From NCBI GenBank assembly GCA_036435485.1, contig CM071601.1, positions 184,796,939 through 184,860,938 of the forward strand: a DNA stretch of 64,000 nt, in the 5' to 3' direction. Position numbers and translations under genes: made by a program. The notes under the pieces are model-generated. The model did not search any database, was not told the origin of the DNA, and was given only the letters and a program-made list of their open reading frames with translations. Within the stretch, counting starts at the first letter, position 1; every line of letters starts with the position of its first letter. Of this stretch, positions 24,396 to 36,357 are shown in pieces. This DNA is from Saposhnikovia divaricata (Eukaryota > Streptophyta > Magnoliopsida > Apiales > Apiaceae).

Positions 24396-24761
24396 GAGCC
24401 CGTTTGACTAAGCTTAAAATTATTACTTATGACTTGAAGTTGCTTAAAGTGATAAGTGAAAAGTGAAAATTTTAAGTCAATATCTATTTGGGTAATTTTA
24501 TATTATGAATGACTTATGAATTATTAAAAATGTAAACATAAAAATAAATTTGATAAATATGAATGATAATATTAACTTTTATCAAATAAAATTATCAAAA
24601 CAAAATAAGTGATTCAAAAAAGTACCTCCTACCAACTTTGGACTTTAAGCTATTTTTTTAACTTTAAATCAATTTCTGACTTATCACACAAACAGACATT
24701 TTTTACCTTAAAGTAAAAAATGGCTTTAAGCCCGGCTTTTAAGCCGTAGCCGAACAGTCTC
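24396..24761. mobile_element. PIF/Harbinger (Tourist)-like MITE
   Basis: A 366-bp element with terminal inverted repeats GAGCCCGTTTGACTAAGCTT (left) and GAGACTGTTCGGCTACGGCTT read inward from the right, with 3-bp TSDs TAA at 24393-24395 and 24762-24764. The TAA target and the G(A/G)GCC(C/T)GTTTG-like end are typical of Tourist MITEs. It has no coding capacity. Confidence 0.7.
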
Positions 24762-24764
24762 TAA

Positions 24765-25201
24765 TTATGTAATAAGGTAGCTTATTATTAACAACGCTTA
24801 TAAACGTTGTCTGTAATTCAATCCCATGATTAATGAAAAATATCTTTTACCCATGAGAATTTTTAAGGAAATTTATTCTTTATTCTTGCAAAATACTACA
24901 TCTATTTCTTTATGGGAAAAAGGATCCTACAGTTAACTTTAGGAGGATTTCCTAAAATTAATCTACGTAGTTTTGATTCATTTTTATCTTTTATTTAAAA
25001 GAGTCCCGCAGGATATCAATGATCATGCTTATGTGTCATCATTTTAATAGTTAACTTTAGAAAATTATCTAAAGTAACTTTAGGCTCTCTTTACCCTTTC
25101 TTTATTGTTTTTCCCCTTTTTATTGAAAAATCTTTCCCGTTTTAAACACACTTCTACACCATTTTGCACACACGACATTACTTTACATTTGAAACATTAT
25201 A
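24765..25201. other. intergenic; duplicate flank copy
   Basis: No gene. 24846-24910 and 25103-25190 match 22229-22400; a 190-bp segment (about 24912-25102) interrupts the match, presumably a later insertion, though no clear termini were seen. Confidence 0.5.
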
Positions 25202-26303
25202 TCCATATCTGAGGGATCTTATCCATAATTTTGGTTTGGTCACTGTACCGGCAAAATAATCTCAACCATCGAATATAATATTTTTAAAAATAGACGATCA
25301 AGATTATATCATATTAAAAAGAAAAATAAAATCTAAAAAGGATATAATTAAAAAGGTTGTATTAGAATTGAATTTTAAAAAGAAGTTATAATTTGAAAAG
25401 GATATAAAAGATTGTATAAGAATTGAATTTTATTTATTTATTTATTAATATTAAAAAAGGTTAATATTTAATATTTAGGCTCTATCTCGAGTTATAGAAA
25501 TCAGATTTGGATGATTTTACAGTCCACGCAAAACTCATAAAATTATCTTTAATTTAGTGATGATTTAACAATTATTATCCAAATGAAAATACTCAAAATC
25601 TCAAGAGAAAATATAATTATGAATTTTTAAATTATTCCTATTTAGTGTAGAATACCTACATTAATAATCCTATTCAATATATAAAACCTAATTATATATG
25701 ATTTAAATCATTGACAAGCACTTTTTTATATTTTAATATAAATACACTTTTTAGTTTACATGTTAAAATATTAAATATTTTTTATGCAAGATCCAACGTT
25801 TTTTATATATTTATTTTAAGATCTAACAGTTCTTATTTATTTCATCGTACTGAGGACTAGACTACCAACTACCAAAGTTTTGGACAAAATCCCTCATACA
25901 CTTAGTATTAAAACTGTATCTAGTTGTTAGTACAACTATCTTCAAATAATAAGAACGTTATTTTGATAATTAAAACAAAATATAAGTAGATTTCTTAAAT
26001 AGAATAGAATTTTCAATATAAAAAATCGTAAATTTCATCTCTCTTTTGTTTCTTTGTAGTTTTAATTGGATAAAATTGTTAAATCATCACTAAATTAAAG
26101 ATTATTTTTTTTAATTTCACGTAGACTGTAAAATCATCCAAATCAAGTTTTAAGAATTCAAGATAAAACATATAATAAATTGAACGTGTAAAATCTTATA
26201 TACATATATATATCAATTTCATAACAACAATCTGATATGTAAACTAATAACAAATAATAAATATATATATATAATAAATATTAGAAAAAGAGGTATAAGC
26301 TAG
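25202..26303 (+). mobile_element. non-autonomous Helitron, family 1, copy A
   Basis: It begins A|TCCATATCTGAGGGATC and ends ATAAGCTAG|T, the A-T insertion context and CTRR end expected of Helitrons. The 1.1-kb body is shared with 31645-32952 and about 42740-43757 (conserved blocks include aatctcaaccatcgaa, ggatgattttacagtccacg and aaaactgtatctagttgttag). The 3' hairpin found in copy B is missing here, so this copy's 3' end is degenerate. No coding sequence. Confidence 0.65.
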
Positions 26304-26308
26304 TTATA

Positions 26309-27759
26309 TCCTATTATATAATAAGAGTAAGAGGGATAATAAGCGAGTACTACCATAGGTCAAGGGTTCGACTCTCATTAACAACATAATTAAATTTGAT
26401 ATTTGTAACTTTAAATATACTAATAAAACATATGATAAAATTCACTTTTCAAAACGCATTAATCATCTATTAAATTTAATATTAGAAACTAATTAATCAT
26501 CTATTAAATTTGATATTAGTACATACCAAAAATTTAATTTACAAGATAGCATTAAAATTTACTTTTCAAGATAGCATTGAAAAATTACGAATACATAAGC
26601 ACGAATTAGCCTTCATCTCTTCTATAGAAAATCATAGAAAAAATTCGACTAGCAAAGGGAATTCTAACTAAAATAGAATACCTACGTATCCAACTGATCT
26701 TTAAACTGAGTAAAATAATGTAACTACTTATATTCAATCCAATGGGCTACCAACGGTTCTTATGTGTTAAGGTCAATTATGATATTACTGTATTCAGGGA
26801 TGTCGGTACAATTTGGATTTATTGGGTTGTCTTTGATTTCATTTTCAGTTAACAGAATTTTCCAGTTCTGTATTGTCAAACGGTTAGGAAACAAATCAGC
26901 TAAGTGTTGTAGATTGTCTTTGTTTTTCAACTTGGTCGTACCGCCAGTTGGGGATTTGTCCTGGCTGTGTGTTTGCTATTATTAATGGAAACTTTATTTT
27001 TTTTTGTGACAAAAAAAAAAAATTTACACAATCTATATACTTTAAACCCTTCAATTATAACCGTAGTTATCATGTTTATTAATTTAAAAAAAATAGATAA
27101 ATTAATTTCTGTTATAATTTAGAATATATTCCTTAAAGATTTTGATAAGTACATTAACTATGATTCTCAAAGAAATTAATAATAATTTAATTAATCTAAT
27201 TAATGTGATATAATTAATTTACTTATTATATAATTAATTCATGTGATAATTTTTTATTTAATCAAATATATATTACACAAGCTCTATTTAAAAGTTGAAT
27301 TAAAAGAATAAAGTACAATCAAAATAATTAATACACTATGAAAAATTCCTAAAAGAAAATATGAGAAGTTAGCCCCACATATTTCAATATAAAAGCTAAT
27401 TTTATTATAGCATTGATCAGCTAAATAATTATCCAATTTATATTTGATACGAATTCTTATAGGAATTGGTTCCTCACAAAGGTATTAGTAGTTGGTTTAA
27501 TGCATTTTAGGAATATGCATTGATCATTTAAATATTTTATTGATCATAATTTTATTATAATTTTAAGGTTTTTTTTATAAAAAAGTAAAATGTAATATGC
27601 AATTAATAAAAGATTAAGATTAAGTTTGTGATGGATCTAATTAAATCATTATTTTTATAAAACTTAATTTTAAATGATTGTGTATTTGAGAATAATAATA
27701 TAGTAAAATATGACTAAAAAATATTAAAATAACTGTGCAAAGCACGGGCTCTAAACTAA
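26309..27759 (+). mobile_element. non-autonomous Helitron, family 2, copy 1
   Basis: It starts A|TCCTATTATATAATAAGAG and ends CTCTAAACTAA|T with a stem-loop GTGC-AAA-GCAC at 27735-27745, ten bases before the CTAA end: complete Helitron termini. The first 320 bp are repeated at 27770-28090. The body holds a LINE 3' tail (26725-27022). Near the 5' end is a tRNA T-arm-like motif, gggttcgactctc (26363-26375). No gene. Confidence 0.75.
26725..27022 (+). mobile_element. LINE 3' end fragment
   Basis: This 0.3-kb segment aligns by eye with the 3' part of the LINE-type insertion at 39180-39448 (shared: aacgg.tcttatgtg, ggtcaatt, cagggatgt, tttttcaacttggtcgta, gtc/gtt-ggggatttgtcc) and ends in an A-rich tail at 27010-27022. 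A frame ending FFNLVVPPVGDLSWLCVCYY corresponds to the LINE end FFNLVVSTVGGLSHCFMLYW. It is 5'-truncated as usual for LINEs; a TSD was not identified. Confidence 0.65.
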
Positions 27760-27769
27760 TTATATTATA

Positions 27770-28090
27770 TCCTATATTATATAATAAGAGTAAGAGGGAT
27801 AATAAGCGAGTACAACCATAGGTCAAGGGTTCGACTATCACAAACAACATAATTAAATTTAATATTTGTAACTTTAAATACACTAATAAAACATATGATA
27901 AAATTCACTTTTCAAAACACATTAATCATCTATTAAATTTAATATTGTAAACTCATTAATCATCTATTAAATTTGATATTAGTACACGTCAAAAATTTAG
28001 TTTACAAGATAGCATTGAAAAATTGCGAGTACATAAGCACGAAGCAGTCCTCATCTCCTCTATAGAAAACTACTATGACTTTAACTACTA
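27770..28090 (+). mobile_element. Helitron family 2, 5' end copy
   Basis: It begins A|TCCTATATTATATAATAAG only 10 bp after the end of the previous Helitron and follows its first 320 bp closely. The matching 3' end was not found; the copy is probably interrupted by the solo LTR at 28184 or deleted. Confidence 0.6.
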
Positions 28091-28183
28091 AATAGTTCTG
28101 GTTCAAACAAAAATTCATGTATGTCTTCTGTAATTCATATGTGCATATAATTTACGTTAATTTTGAAAAAAAAATCAAGTAAT

Positions 28184-29303
28184 TGTAATAACCGCGAATT
28201 TTCGAATAAATTTTTCCTACTCGATATTTAAATTTTAATTAAGAGCGATACACTAGTATATTTTTAATTAGCGCGTTTTGTAAATTTTTAAAATTTTATA
28301 TATTCGTATTATATTTAATTAATTTGGTATTTATTAAAATTAGGAAATTTAGGAAAATAAGATTTAGTTTTGAGTCGTATTTATTTTGGAGAACGAAATT
28401 AAAGTTTCGTTTTAATTAGCTAGCAGGGGAGAAACAAACTCTTTTTACCAAACCTTGCACTAAATATGATCATTATTATGACACATATTTTGTCCCTATG
28501 TTTTGATTTTTTTTTTATTTAATAAAAATCCACCTACAAAACATAATCATTATTTTTTTCCAGCACTTATTTTGTCTCCCATAATTTACTCCTTTTGATT
28601 AAATAAACTATAAACAAACAACCGGCCTCATCCTTATTTACAATCACTCACCACTCACATTTTTTTTACAATAACAAGAGCACCCATCCTTCTTTTTCTT
28701 GCAAGACTCATCTATTGTCTTTTGCAGTTAATCTAAAAACCCGGCTCCTACCTCTTTCAAAAACACTCGACTATATTCTTATACAAAAACAGAGTATTAA
28801 CAATCCATCAGGTAGTTATTTTTTTTCTTTTCTTTCTTCTGTGGATTGTTTGTGTTCCGATTTTTGTGTTGTTCGAATGATTTGCTAGTGGGTGTTGGTT
28901 TTGGTCGAGTGTGTGATTGGGTGTGGCCGTGTACGGTCGGAATGGAGGGGAGGAGGTGTGATGTGTTGTGGTGAAATAAGGGGGGGAGAGAGGTTGAATC
29001 GGGGTGTTAAGGGAGAGAAGAGCAGGGGTGGGAGAGATTACGACGAGAGAACAGAGAGAGGTCGGAGAGGAAAGATGAGGGAGAGGTGTGATGTTGTTGG
29101 TTCGTGCAAATTATGGTGATGGTTGTCGGAGAGATTGAGGGAGGCATGAGAGGGAGATGGGGGAGAGACATAGTGCAGAGAGATAAGAGAGATGGGAGAG
29201 AGAGCAGGAGAGAGAGAGAGAGAGAGGGAGAGAGAGAGAGAGAGAGAGAGAAAGCAGGAGGGAGATTGGGAGAGAGAGAGAGAGAAAGCAGGAGGGAGAT
29301 TGG

Positions 29304-29335
<32 letters not shown>

Positions 29336-31533
29336 AGAGGGAGAGAGATGCGAGAGAGGAGACCGAGAGAGATTTCCGGGAGGTGGTGCGTGGCGGCGGT
29401 GGTAACGGGTAGGGCCCACATGTCGCGGTTGCAAATAAAAATATTAATAAAATAATAACGTAGCAATAAAAAAAATTAATAATCGTATGTTTTAATCGGG
29501 ATTTATATAAATGTTTATATAAATAATAAAATGGGGTACATTGGTTTTAAAATTTTGATTATTATTAAATTGTGAGAAATAATAATTATTATGGATCTAA
29601 ATTGAATAAAAAAATGGATTGTTGAATTATTTTATTTTAAGAATAAATAGAGATTATTATTAATTAAATTAGAGAATTTTAGAGAATTTTAGAAAATTCA
29701 TAAGAGCTATTTTATTTTTAAATGAGAATTGTTTTATAATTAAATAAATGGAGATTTCCAGATATTAAAAATAGGATATATTCTCCAGATTTAATTCCTG
29801 AGTTCAAAGAGAGATTTATTTATCCTGGAATTACTTTCCGTTATTTATTCAAGAGATTTTTTATGAGATATTATATTATTATTAATTATATTATCGGATC
29901 GGGAATATTTTATTTTGACGAAGCGCTCACATATTTCTGGTTGCCATTTTTAGAGAATAATTCCCGAGCCGTAGACCGAAGCCAAGTTCACGGGTAGAGT
30001 ACAAATTTTATCTACACTTATTTGCACTTCGAGATCGAGGCAAGTACCTTCTGACCCTCACTTCTTCTGAAATATTTCAAGAAATGTTTGGATATTATTC
30101 TGTTAAAATTATGTTTTGAATTGCCAGTTCGTTATAAAATATCCTGTTTATCATAATATTGATTTAGAAAATTTTAGAGATTTTCCCAAAATTTTGATAA
30201 ATTCATATAACATAATTTGATTGAAATCCAGAGTATCTTAATTGTTTCGAGATGACCCTTAAGTATTATTCAGTTATAACTACGCTCATATGTCGAAGTA
30301 GTTAGATTTTTATTGACTTTCATCGGATCTATTGTTCAGATCCGATAAATGTTGTTTCAATATTCAAATTTGATTCATTGTTCGAATCAAAATAGTTGCA
30401 TCCCGAATAGTGAATAAAAGAATAGTATATCATCGGAATTTCCTCTAAAATACATACTCTAGCGTAATTGGAAGTTTTCTTCTGAATCGAGCCGTTCTTA
30501 TTATTTCAAGACGACTTCACATGAATTATTTTAATCAACGAACCTTACTTGTTCAAGGTTGATACTTATTGTCTTGAATTGACATATTGTTCGTGTCAAT
30601 ATAATAAATTAAGTTCTTTTGAAAATATTGTGACGACCTATTGATCATGTCGGTCTTGTACAAAAATGTAGACTGGCGGTCGACCAGAATCGAATAGGAA
30701 TCCAAGTCAATCAATTGTTATCCGGAGGAATAATCATGTAATCCACTGGTCAACATGGAAGATGGCCCATGGATTTTCTTTCAGATCAACACGAGGAATA
30801 AACTCGTGGTATCGAAAGAGAAATATTAACATTTTTGGCACAAATGATGCCAGGTTGACTTTTCAACCACCTTTTTGCTAGCAAAACGATATAGTGGTAC
30901 CTACGACATAGTAGTGATCGTGCTATAGGGTATCATGGGTGTGCGGTACTTGAGACACGGCGGTTGATCTCGCTGTGGGGTATCGTAAAGGCGGAAGACC
31001 GGTATCTCAGGTTTTAATTTCAATTTCTTTATTCAGAGTTAAGATGTTTGAGTTTATCAGTAAGTATTTCCATGGCATTTTGCCTGCATACGAGTATCTT
31101 TCATAAATAGAATTGTTTTCTTCCACCTTCCTTGTTAGTGAGAGAGCGAGTCAATGGACTTGCTGAGCACCTAGTTGCTCATTCTTGTTGATATTGTTTT
31201 TCAGTGAAGACGGAAAAAGGCGAAACCTCTCGTTCCAAGGGAAAGGAGAAAATGCACCAGAGCACTGAGCTGGACTAGTGTGCTTATCTCAGAGGCGACT
31301 ACTCTATTGAAGACTATTAGTCTATCTTTTGACGTGTGTATTGATATCGTGTGTACTAGTTATATGTTGTAATAATTCAGAGACTTGTCGATACTTGGAC
31401 TCGTGGGATGGAACCACTATTGTACGATAAAACCTTCATGTTTATTATGAATTGTATTGTATTTTTGGATTAGACAGGTATTGACGGTAAGTGGCGACCT
31501 AAGTCTACAAGTAGTGGATTTGGGGGCGTCACG
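28184..31533 (+). mobile_element. solo LTR of a Tekay-like gypsy element, 3.35 kb
   Basis: The block starts TGTAATAACCGCG and ends GGGGGCGTCACG, and is bordered by identical 5-bp direct repeats GTAAT (28179-28183 and 31534-31538). No PBS or polypurine tract adjoins it, so it is a solo LTR left by LTR-LTR recombination. Features shared with the LTR at 9056 include gagatcgaggcaag (about 30031) and a tgctgagc..(t)agttgctca segment near the end, supporting the same clade. The last base has changed from the expected A to G. It includes a GA-rich tract. Confidence 0.85.
29200..29360. repeat. (GA)n-rich low-complexity tract
   Basis: Purine-rich gagagaga with interspersed gcaggagggagattgg units inside the solo LTR. 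It produces long but meaningless open frames on both strands (Arg/Glu-rich one way, Ser/Leu-rich the other). Confidence 0.9.
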
Positions 31534-31538
31534 GTAAT

Positions 31539-31644
31539 AATAAGTTGTAACAAAAAAAATCAAAAAACAACTTATTTAGTTACATATATAAATTTTTTAC
31601 GAAATAATTTGTAATATAAAAATACATGTTAGCCAATAATTATA
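31539..31644. other. short AT-rich spacer
   Basis: About 105 bp between the solo LTR and the next Helitron; it would be the continuation of whatever DNA the LTR inserted into. No feature recognised. Confidence 0.4.
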
Positions 31645-32952
31645 TCCTTATATATAATAAACGTAAAAGGGATCTTATCCATAATTTCGGTCACTGTACC
31701 GTCAAAATAATCTCAACCGTCGAATCTAAAATTTTTAAAGATACACTATCAAGATTACATCAAATTAAAAAAAATATATAATATAAAAAGGATATAATTA
31801 GAAAAGGTTGCATTAAAAGTAAATTTTAAAAAGAAAAATATAATCTAAAAAATGATATAATTAAAATAAGTTGTATTAGAATTGAATTTTATTCATTTTT
31901 TATTAGTATAAAAAAATTCATATTTACTATTTGGGCTCTATCTTGAGATCTAGAAATTAGATTTGGATGATTTTACAATCCACGCGAAAGTCATAAAATT
32001 ATCTTTAATTTAGTGATGAATTAATAATTATTATTCAAATATAAATACTCCGAATTTTAAGAGAAAATATAATTACAAATTTTTACATTAATCCTATTCA
32101 ATGTAAAAGTCCTACATTGATAATAATATTCAATGTAGAAAACCTAATTATATATGATTTAAATCATTGACATACACCTTTTTGCATTTCAATATAAACA
32201 CACTTTTTAGTTTATAACATATTAAAATATAAAATATTTTTTGTGCTAGATCCAACTGTTTTTATATATTTATTTTAAGATCTAACGGTTCTTATTAATT
32301 TTGTCGTACAGAGGACCAGATTACCGATTATCAAAGTTTTGAACAAAATCCCTCTTATAGTTAAAATTGTATTTGGTTGTTAGTAGAACTATCTTCAAAT
32401 AACAACAAGGGTATTTTGATAATCAAAACGAATTATAAGTAGAATTCATAAATTGAATAGAATTTTCAACGTAAAATTCGTCAATTTCTTCTCTCTATTG
32501 TTTTTGTGTTGATTTGCTTGGAAAATAATCGTTAAACCATCAATAAATTAAAGTTTTTTTTTCGACAAACAAAGAAGTTTTTATTAATATTTAAACGTTG
32601 GAACCCAGTCGGGACAAACCCCCTAAACTGTCAACTACAACCTGATTGTGAAACAAAAAACAAGCTAAACAAATAGTCGTTTTGTTTTCAGATTGCTTAA
32701 CATATATAATATAAAATTTTTTGATAATTTTATTTTGTTAATTTCATGTGGACTGTAAAACCGTCCAAATCAAATTTTAGAATTCAAGATGGAATACAAA
32801 TATTAAATTTAACATGTAGAATTTTATATATATTAATTTTTTAACAATAATTGGATATGTAAATTAATAATATATAAAATTTAAAAAAATTATATAATTA
32901 TAAATTATAAATAATAAAAAAGAAACTGTGCGTTGCACGGGTTATAAGCTAA
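31645..32952 (+). mobile_element. non-autonomous Helitron, family 1, copy B
   Basis: It begins A|TCCTTATATATAATAAACG and ends with the stem-loop GTGC-GTT-GCAC (32928-32938), then ten bases, then CTAA|T at 32949-32952: complete Helitron ends. Its body is homologous to 25202-26303 and 42740-43757. It contains an inverted LINE tail (32551-32690). It lacks Rep/helicase coding sequence, so it would depend on an autonomous Helitron elsewhere. Confidence 0.78.
32551..32690 (-). mobile_element. LINE 3' tail, antisense
   Basis: Reading the minus strand gives ...TTTGTTTCACAATCAGG..., then GGGGGTTTGTCCCGACTGGG, then an A-rich end (ttttttttt on the plus strand at about 32555). It matches the 3' block (gtcgggggtttgtccc) of the LINE-type insertion at 38589-39448. 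It interrupts a segment that is continuous in Helitron copy A (aaattaaag/attattttttttaatttcac), which proves it is an insertion. Confidence 0.6.
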
Positions 32953-33060
32953 TATTAAAAATTGTGTACACTTTTTTTTCAAAAATGATGATATACGTAT
33001 GCATCTAGAATGAGTTTCATAGTTAATTGATGAATGCGGTTTATATAGATTAGAACTCTA

Positions 33061-33986
33061 TCTATGCTATATTATTATAAGCAAAACAATCTCTATTTGG
33101 TTGGTTGGTAGTTTGGTCACTTATTTGGTATACTCAATCTCAACCATTGGATTTTAAGATAGATTAACGAGAACGGTTGGATATAATAATAAAAAAAAAC
33201 TTTTTTTATACATTTATATTATATTATAAACTACTCCAATAAATACAGGGAAGTGTTTGTTTTTCATTCATGTTCCATCAACGTAATTTTACAAAAACAC
33301 AACCAACAATCTATGCCCACATAACATCAAATCGACATGTACCAAATCCAAATTATCGACGCGAACATAATGCAATACCCAATCCAGTTGTTTTTTGAGG
33401 CCCACTAGCAATATATGGCTTTTTTTCTTTTAAAATAAATCGTACTTGCATAAATTTAATATCCTCCAAAGCAAGGATACAAGAGATTATCAAATAACTC
33501 CTTAGGACCTGCTCAACCAAGACAACATATTAATTTTTTTTTAATATACAAGAAAAAGACTATCAATTGAAATACTATCAAAAACGTATAATCATATTTT
33601 ATTATCTATTATAATTTATATTATTACTAATTAATTACCAAATATTAAAATTATAAATAATCAAATTAAAATTTTAAGATAAAATTATTTAAAATGTACG
33701 CTTTTTTGGTACACTCAATAGCAACCGTTGAATTTTGAGATAGATTAGTGAAAATCGTTGGATCTAATACTAGAAAAATATTCTTTTTCTAATATTTAAA
33801 ATATTCTCATGGTTTAAGTTCAAATCCCACCAACAACATATCTTTATTAAGCATATATATTATTTTATAAACTATTTTTAAGAATTTGAGGTTCTATTCC
33901 CGTCAATATCATATTATAATCAAAAAAATTATTATTTTTTTAATAAAGTATTATTATACATTTACATAATCTTATAAGTTACTCCC
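33061..33986 (+). mobile_element. Helitron-like element, 5' part (split by gypsy insertion)
   Basis: It starts A|TCTATGCTATATTATTATAAG, with the family-typical blocks gtttggtcacttatttggta and ctcaatctcaaccattgga. It continues beyond the gypsy insertion at 33987-42493 as 42499-42690, where a stem CGTG-catca-CACG is followed by a degenerate end. Short motifs such as ttcaaatcccaccaacaaca recur within it. No gene. Assignment is by resemblance to the better-preserved Helitrons nearby. Confidence 0.5.
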
Positions 33987-34500
33987 TGATATGGGCTAAA
34001 AATAAGCCCTAAAGACACATTTAATGTTGCATTAATTAGACCCGGTATGGTCCAAACGTGGGGCCCACCAACAGGGTCCAAAACCCTATTTTAAATATTA
34101 ATTTCGTAATTAATATTAGATGTGAAAAACAGCTCAACAATAAGAGTTGGATAAGGATATTATCTCCATCAGACTTAGCCACCAAGGCATCCAATTCGAT
34201 ATGGAAACTGATTCCTATAAGGAATAGATCTAGAACCTTCCTCAAAGACTTGTCCACCAAGTCTCCAAATCCTACCATAATTCTAAGGCTTCTCAGCCTA
34301 AATAAAGGGTCTGACCCCTCATTCTCAGAACTACGTTTTCTTGGCTTGATTCTCTAATACAGAGATACGTAGGCATTCTGTGAGGACCGTTTAGTCTCGA
34401 ACGCAGAAACAGCCATTAAAGCACGAAGCTCACGAACCCTAAGCATTAAATACACAAACCCTAGCCGTAATAATCGTAACCTAGTTTTTATTCCACAACA
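33987..34500 (+). repeat. 5' LTR of Retand-like element
   Basis: 514 bp, starts TGATATGGGC and ends CCACAACA. Nearly identical to 41980-42493, with five transition differences. Small open frames on either strand inside it occur in both LTRs only because the LTRs are identical there. Confidence 0.95.
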
Positions 34501-34502
34501 TT

Positions 34503-34520
34503 TGGTGCCGTCTGTGGGAA
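34503..34520 (+). other. gypsy primer binding site
   Basis: TGGTGCCGTCTGTGGGAA starts two bases after the LTR. It has the TGG complement of a tRNA CCA end and resembles Asp-type PBSs (TGGCGCCGT...), but which tRNA is used is not certain. Confidence 0.7.
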
Positions 34521-34533
34521 GACAACATCAACC

Positions 34534-36336
34534 ATGGTTCAAACACGAAGAACAACACCAGTTGTAACTGAGGTCGTGCCACTCAACTCTGCTCCACCCC
34601 TCACCGAACAGACTCCCCCAGCATCAGGGGCGATCATCCAACAAGCTCCGCCAGCATCAGGGACGATAACCCAATCTCAAGTTTCTCAACAACCAGGGGT
34701 GATTCCCCACGTTGAGAGTACGCGGCCTCTGATCGACCAAGCAGGACGAGGAACCAACCCTCTTCAGATGGTGGTCTCTCCTCTTTTTAATCCTGACAAC
34801 CCACCACCAGGGGTACAGATCCACACCACGGATCTCCCCTTGAATATTAACCCGAGGTATGGTCTGCCTAACCACCCTCTAGCCGCTCGAGGAGCAGGGC
34901 CAAGCGGATATGCCATGCAAACACAGGATCCATCTTATATTAGAGGATTGGGTCCTTATCAGGACGACTACTCTGGCCCCTATTCTGATGATTCGTCATC
35001 TGAGGATGATGATCGTGATGAACATCAAAGGAGACAACGTGTTAGCAGAGAACCTCGGGCGAGGACCTAAGGAATCCATGATGGACCTCCACAAACGGCT
35101 GAGGAGAGGATTAAGGCTCATGAGGCTGAGATCCAAAGGCTAAAGGATGATATAGCAAGGGAACAGGCAAGACAGAGTCTGATTCGACCCTCTCCAATCT
35201 CATGAAGGATTCCCGTTATAGATTTGGAGAGGTCCTCAAGAAGACAGAAGAGGGCTGATGTCCCAACAGGAGAAGCTATGAGGGTGGAAACCCCCAGGAG
35301 TAACCCCAAGGATCTCATGCCACTTGGAGATCCTGATGATCCCACACCCCCGTTTACTGAGGAGGTGATGAATTCTCATATTTCTAGGAAGTTTAAGATG
35401 CCGACAATTAAGGCTTATGATGGAACGGGTGATCCCGCAAATCACGTCAGGACGTTCTCAAACGCACTGCTGCTGCAGCCTGCAAGTGATGCCCTAAAGT
35501 GCAGAGCGTTCCCCCAAACCCTGTCGGGCATGGCTCAGAGATGGTATAGCCGATTGCCTGTGAACTCTATTGGCTCTTTTAAGGAGTTGAGTGCCGCCTT
35601 CGTTAGCCAATTCATTAGCGGAAGGGTGCATGAGAAGAGCTCCGCATCTCTTATGTATGTGGTGCAAGGAAAGAATGAAAATCTGAGGGATTACCTCAAG
35701 CGATTCACTAAGGAGACCCTGAATATCACTGATTTGGAAAATAAGGTGGCAATGGTAGCCCTGGAACACGGAACCACTGACCTCTTCTTCAAGAGATCAT
35801 TGGCGAAGCATCCCCCTAAGAACATGGCTGAGCTCCAACGAAGGGCTGATAAGTATATTAAAGCTGAGGATAGCTTGAAGAAAGAAACCACCGTAGGTGG
35901 AGGAGGAGGTAACAATGACTCCAAGAAGCGAAAGCAAGACCAGGACTATGATGATCAAGAGTATGATGCTAGGGACAAGTATCCCCGAACTAGCGAGGAC
36001 TCCGACTCTGCCCCTAAGAAGAACCAAGGGTCAAGGTTCACTGAGTATGCAAGGTTGAATACTCCTAGGAGTCGAATCTTGTTGGACATTGAGAATGATA
36101 AGGATTTCAGATGGCCGAAGCCACTCAGGGGTGATCCCGCAAAGAGAAACCAGAGTCAGTATTGCAGATTCCATAGAGACGTGGGGCATGACACTGACAA
36201 TTGCAAGCAACTCAAAGATGAGATCGAGTTTTTGATCCGTAGAGGGAATCTGAGACACTTCACTAAGGGTGAAGACCGTGGTAATCAGAGAAGAGACTAT
36301 AATAGAAGGGATGACGATCAAGATCGCAACCCATAG
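34534..36336 (+). pseudogene. Retand-type gag, one frame with nonsense codons
   Basis: From the ATG at 34534 the frame reads MVQTRRTTPVV, then a Pro/Gln-rich N-terminus. Stops occur at 35068-35070 (TAA), 35203-35205 (TGA) and 36334-36336 (TAG), but the frame does not change, so they are point mutations in a single gag-pro frame of about 600 codons to this point. The retrotransposon gag domain lies at about 35395-35880 (KAYDGTGDPANHVRTF, then WYSRLPVNSIGSF). A CxxH-type knuckle YCRFHRDVGHDTDNC is near 36160-36205. Gag would form the particle; this copy yields only fragments. Confidence 0.9.
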
Positions 36337-36357
36337 CCCCGAGGGCCAATAATCAAC

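Noticed and set aside
29038..29466. Long open frames on both strands in the GA-rich tract
   Set aside because: They are pure microsatellite translations (Arg/Glu or Ser/Leu repeats) inside a solo LTR, with no family motif.
34036..34357. Paired sense/antisense frames conserved at 34036-34357 and 42029-42350
   Set aside because: They are conserved only because the two regions are the LTRs of one young element.
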